Positions 19,407-22,258 of a stretch of 22,258 nucleotides of DNA are shown here, piece by piece; positions within the stretch are counted from its first letter, which is position 1, and each line of letters opens with the position of its first letter. The translations under genes and the position numbers were made by a program. This DNA comes from Cochliopodium minus (taxonomy: Eukaryota; Discosea; Himatismenida; Cochliopodiidae): the NCBI GenBank assembly GCA_024220525.1, contig JAMYWO010000005.1, positions 281,749-304,006 of the forward strand, given 5' to 3'. A model generated the notes under the pieces. The model made no database searches. It was not told the origin of the DNA and saw nothing but the letters and a program-made list of their open reading frames with translations.

Positions 19407-20500
19407 ATGGCAAGAACAAAACAAACTGCAAGAAAATCAACTGGAGGTAAACAAACTCTTTATTTTTAATGCACCATAATTCAATGCATGCTTGATTCAA
19501 TTTCTGTCTCCAAAAAAGGAAAATCCGTAAGAAAAACTTTGGGCATGAAGGCAATAAAATATTTATTTATTTAACCAAGAAATATAGAAGGGAGTTCAAC
19601 TATAGAAAGAATTATATTTTATACCAAAAATTTTCAATTCTACTTTAAAATATAATCATATAATTCCTTAGAGGATAGATTTGGATGGATTGTTGAAGAA
19701 AATAGAAAGAGGAGAAATAACCTTTCTGAGAAGCTCTGATTTTTTGCACAATGAAGAAGAAGTCAAAAATTTTTTCTCAAAGCTAAAAGAAATTGAGAGA
19801 GGAATAAAAAAGTTGCACATCGATATTAGATTTCCAAGAGAATACAAATTTTTTCATCAACACATAGCAGATTATCTCAAGCACAAAAAAATTTCTCCCT
19901 CAATAAAGGTTTCCTTGTCCAATCGAATGGATTGCGATGTATTTTTTGAGAATCTGAATGAACTTGAATCTGTTGAGAAATTCTGCTTGTCACTTCTTTA
20001 TTACAGGGACAATGAAACAGATAGGAAGACTTTTAAAAAAATTTTGGATGGGTTAGTTAAATTTTAAAAATTAAGTTTAATTATTTTGTTTCATTTATAT
20101 TTTTTAAGTGACTTTTAAAAAATATTTTGGATGAGTTCGTTAAATTTTTCATTTTATTTCATATTTATTTTTGTTTCATTTTTTACATCTTTATAGATTT
20201 TTTTTGTTTTATTTCGCGTTTTTTTGTGAAGAAATTTTTAATTTTCATTTTTATTTTCATCCAGTTTTTATAATAAATAAATTTTAAAAATATGATCTTT
20301 TTTTATTTAGAATGGGAGATAAATACAAGATCTCAAAATTAGCACTTGAAGGGTTGTATATCAACGAGGGATATTCAAAAGAAATTTCCAATTTCCTCAT
20401 CACCAACAAAAGTGTCACTTCATTTGGCTTTAAATTCACCGAGAGCGAAGAAGAAGAAAGAAATGTGCATGTTAAATTTGAGCCAATACTCGAAGCCTTA
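19407..20500 (+). CDS. LRR gene A, 5' part, with histone H3 tail-like first exons
   Basis: Inferred exons are 19407-19446, then 19519-19550 (or only its first 8 bases), 19672-20051 and 20311-20500; the gene then continues at base 78 of the window. Exon 1 reads MARTKQTARKSTG, and the next exon continues GKSVRKTLGMK, which aligns with H3 residues 13-23 (GKAPRKQLATK). The exon at 19672 has no in-frame ATG: it opens directly behind the acceptor cttag, so an upstream coding exon is required. The H3-like exons end in phase 0 and fit it, using either a GTAAGA donor or a GC donor (AAG/GCAATA). The body (LDGLLKKIERGE, then IADYLKHKKIS) is homologous to gene B, with the same phase 2 intron after ILDG. 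With contig 1 added, the length is about 558 aa. The body exons are solid; the N-terminal splicing is inference. The alternative is an H3 pseudogene lying in front of an LRR gene whose own first exon is missed. Confidence 0.7.
20424..20500. repeat. 77-base exact copy of the window start
   Basis: Bases 20424-20500 equal bases 1-77. The copy ends at an 'n' and the other begins at the first base of the window. Both lie in the same LRR frame (VKFEPILEAL). A shared end of exactly this size is typical of de Bruijn graph contigs that meet at one k-mer node. Confidence 0.95.
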
Positions 20501-20501
20501 N
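20501..20501. other. Contig junction (single n)
   Basis: The plus-strand LRR exon stops in mid-frame and the sequence beyond carries minus-strand LRR exons. The true continuation of the left side is base 78 of the window. Confidence 0.9.
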
Positions 20502-22258
20502 AGGTCCTTCCTTGAACATTTTGATTGATGTACATTTTTATTTTTTTTTTATTTTTCTAATTCTATTACTTAATTTTATTATCAAATTGAACAAATTTAT
20601 TTTTTATTTAAAATTTTTTTTTCTGATTTTTTTTATTTTGTATTTCTAAAAAAAAAAAGGAAAAAGTTACAGTCAAGCTGGACAAGTTTTGCAAAACATC
20701 AAAATTGATCTGATCATCAACATAATCCCCATGAAAAGAAATTTCAAAAGAAAGCAAACGATGCAAACCACTCAAAAAAAGAAAATCGTTTTCAGCGAAA
20801 GAAACCCAGAAAATCTTCAAATTTTTCAGCGAAGAAGGAAACAAAAAAGATTCCGTCTCTTTTTTTGTGAGGTTGTCTCCGTACCAATTTAAAGTGAGTT
20901 TTTCAAGTGAGGGAAACTTTTCATTTATTTTTTCTTTTGAAAATAACTTTGCCACTGATACAAACTCCAACGATGTCAACGACAAAATACTTTTTTTAAA
21001 AAAAAAAATTACTATTTTTAAATTTTTTTTATATAAAAGAAATTTTTTTTCAATAAAATTTATTTCATTTTTATTTTTATTTTATTTATTAATTATTATT
21101 TATTTTTTTAAAAAAAATTATAACTATTTATTATTTAAAATTTTAACTATTTTTTTTTAATTTTTTTTTAATAACAAATAAATTAATTTTTATTTTTTAT
21201 GACTTAATTTTTTTATTTTTTAATTTTTATTTTTTATTTTTCATATTTTTATTTTTTATTTTTTATTTTTTATTTTTTATTTTTTATTTTTTATTTTTTT
21301 TTGTTTTTTATTTTTTATTTTTTTATTTTTTATTTTTTATTTTTACTTTATGTGGTTCCACATGCCGGGGATCAAATTGTTGCATAATTTTTCGGTGGCC
21401 AAGGAGAGATAGCCTCCGTGGATGGCCAACTCCTTTATGTTGTGATTCAAGAAGAGTGTGTCCGCAAAAGATTCCGAGAAAAACTGTTCAATCTCCACTC
21501 CATAATCGTCCTATTTTTAAGTTTTGAAAATAAGATAAAAAATAAAAAAAAAAATGAAATTTTTTTAAAAATGAGAAATTGTTAAATGAAAAATGTTTTT
21601 TTTAAAAATTTTTTTTAAAAAAAATAAAAAATGAAAAAAAACAATATATAATAAATGAAAAAAATAATGAAACAAATTTATTGAAATAATTCCTATTATT
21701 TTTACCCTTTGAAAAAATTAAAAAAAATAAAAGATTATAAAATAAAAAAAAATAAAATGAAAGAAATTAAAAACATTCAAAAAAAATAAATAAAATTAAA
21801 AAAGAAAAATGAAAATTATGTTGCAAAAAAAAAAATTTACAGGTAATTGTAGCTTTTTTAATTTGGTCAATGAAGAAAGAGAATTAAATTGGAATCTCCT
21901 GATCAGAAAGCAAAAAAAAAATTTTGAATAATTTAAATAATTTAATAATAATTAAATAATTTTTTTTTTTCAGAATTTTTTTTTTTTTTTTACTTTCCAT
22001 TGGCGGGTTGTCTTAGGTTCAAATTCTTTAGATTGGTAAATTTTGTTATCTTGTCATCTTCATAAAGGTCCTTTTTTTACAATAATTTGAAAAACAAATA
22101 ATTGTTATTTTTTATATTTAATTAAATTTAATTTTTTTTTCATTTTTTATTTTTTTATTTTTTTTTTATTTTTTAATTTTTTATTTTTTTATTTTTTATT
22201 TTTTATTTTTATGATTTTACTTTAATACTATTTTTTATTTTTTATTTTTATTTTTTAT
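20502..22258 (-). CDS. LRR protein gene D, partial at both ends
   Basis: Exons in transcript order are 22070-21994, 21898-21841, 21510-21347 and 20989-20671; the phases agree at each junction. Translations include ITKFTNLKNLNLRQPA, LSSLTKLKKLQLP, NHNIKELAIHGGYLSLA, FPSSLKNLKIFWVSF and LHRLLSFEISFHGDY, which are clear LRR units of about 22-25 residues. About 205 residues are visible, with neither start nor stop. Introns are long T/A tracts. It resembles gene C in style rather than A or B. Near 20502-20520 a few codons after an ag (EGP) may open the next exon. It is probably one of a large dispersed LRR family. Confidence 0.7.
21200..21345. repeat. ATTTTTT microsatellite in an LRR gene D intron
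   Basis: About twenty tandem units of the type tttttat with small length changes, inside the intron between 20989 and 21347. The same unit appears at 22085-22258, and a similar one at 7985-8080. Confidence 0.88.
22085..22258. repeat. T-rich ATTTTTT tract at the right edge
   Basis: Tandem tttttatttt-type units with a short break near 22210-22230. It lies upstream of the first visible exon of LRR gene D, so it is probably another intron of that gene. Confidence 0.75.

Noticed and set aside
19407-19560. A genuine histone H3 gene
   Set aside because: Only about the first 24 residues are H3-like. No histone fold follows, in any frame, before the LRR exon at 19672.
20867-21160. Plus-strand open frame over LRR gene D
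   Set aside because: It overlaps a well-phased LRR exon on the other strand and then becomes poly-F/I/K from A/T runs.
21200-21345. CRISPR-like or satellite array
   Set aside because: The units are simple ATTTTTT microsatellite repeats with no spacers.
1-22258. Reassigned stop codons (ciliate-like code)
   Set aside because: TAA, TAG and TGA each end genes at places that fit family lengths, and no conserved Gln position is coded by TAA or TAG in CAND1 or the kinase.

Overview
This is nuclear DNA from a very AT-rich, intron-bearing microbial eukaryote. It has short GT-AG introns, mostly 50-150 bases, many with a G before GTAAA. Start codons sit behind A-runs, intergenic DNA is full of poly-A/T, and gene spacing is tight. 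TAA, TAG and TGA all end genes, so the code looks standard apart from one TGA argued below to be selenocysteine. A free-living amoeboid protist would fit, but the lineage cannot be fixed from this window.

The window is made of three contigs, 1-8140, 8142-20500 and 20502-22258, separated by single 'n' bases. The last 77 bases of contig 2 (20424-20500) are identical to the first 77 of contig 1, with the reading frame preserved. The likely true order is therefore contig 2 followed by contig 1, which makes one complete leucine-rich-repeat (LRR) gene out of 19407-20500 plus 1-1307.

Contig 1 (+) holds the 3' part of LRR gene A, then tandem paralogue B (1385-3202). Next come a small secreted protein on the minus strand (3349-3723), a broken coding relic, a SAM-like small protein (4430-4867) and an eight-exon minus-strand gene for a deiodinase-like selenoprotein (5283-6936). 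Last is the 5' part of an S28 serine peptidase (7143-7975). The selenoprotein gene has its Sec UGA split by an intron and a well-formed SECIS element 79 bases past the stop.

Contig 2 holds a minus-strand LRR gene running off its left end (8142-9888), an atypical protein kinase (10685-11602), four tandem SAM-like genes (12340-15124), a complete CAND1 gene (15517-19318) and the 5' half of LRR gene A. Contig 3 holds another minus-strand LRR gene open at both ends.

Two observations stand out. One is the intact deiodinase-like selenoprotein with its SECIS and an apparent ubiquitin-like N-terminal domain. The other is that LRR gene A appears to begin with a histone H3 tail exon (MARTKQTARKSTGG), while paralogue B starts with a diverged MARTK exon at the same place. 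Both are phase-compatible with the LRR body, and gene A also ends in a nuclear-localisation-like SRKRK, so a chromatin-directed LRR protein carrying an H3-tail mimic is possible. CAND1 regulates cullin-RING ubiquitin ligases; nothing seen here links it functionally to its neighbours.
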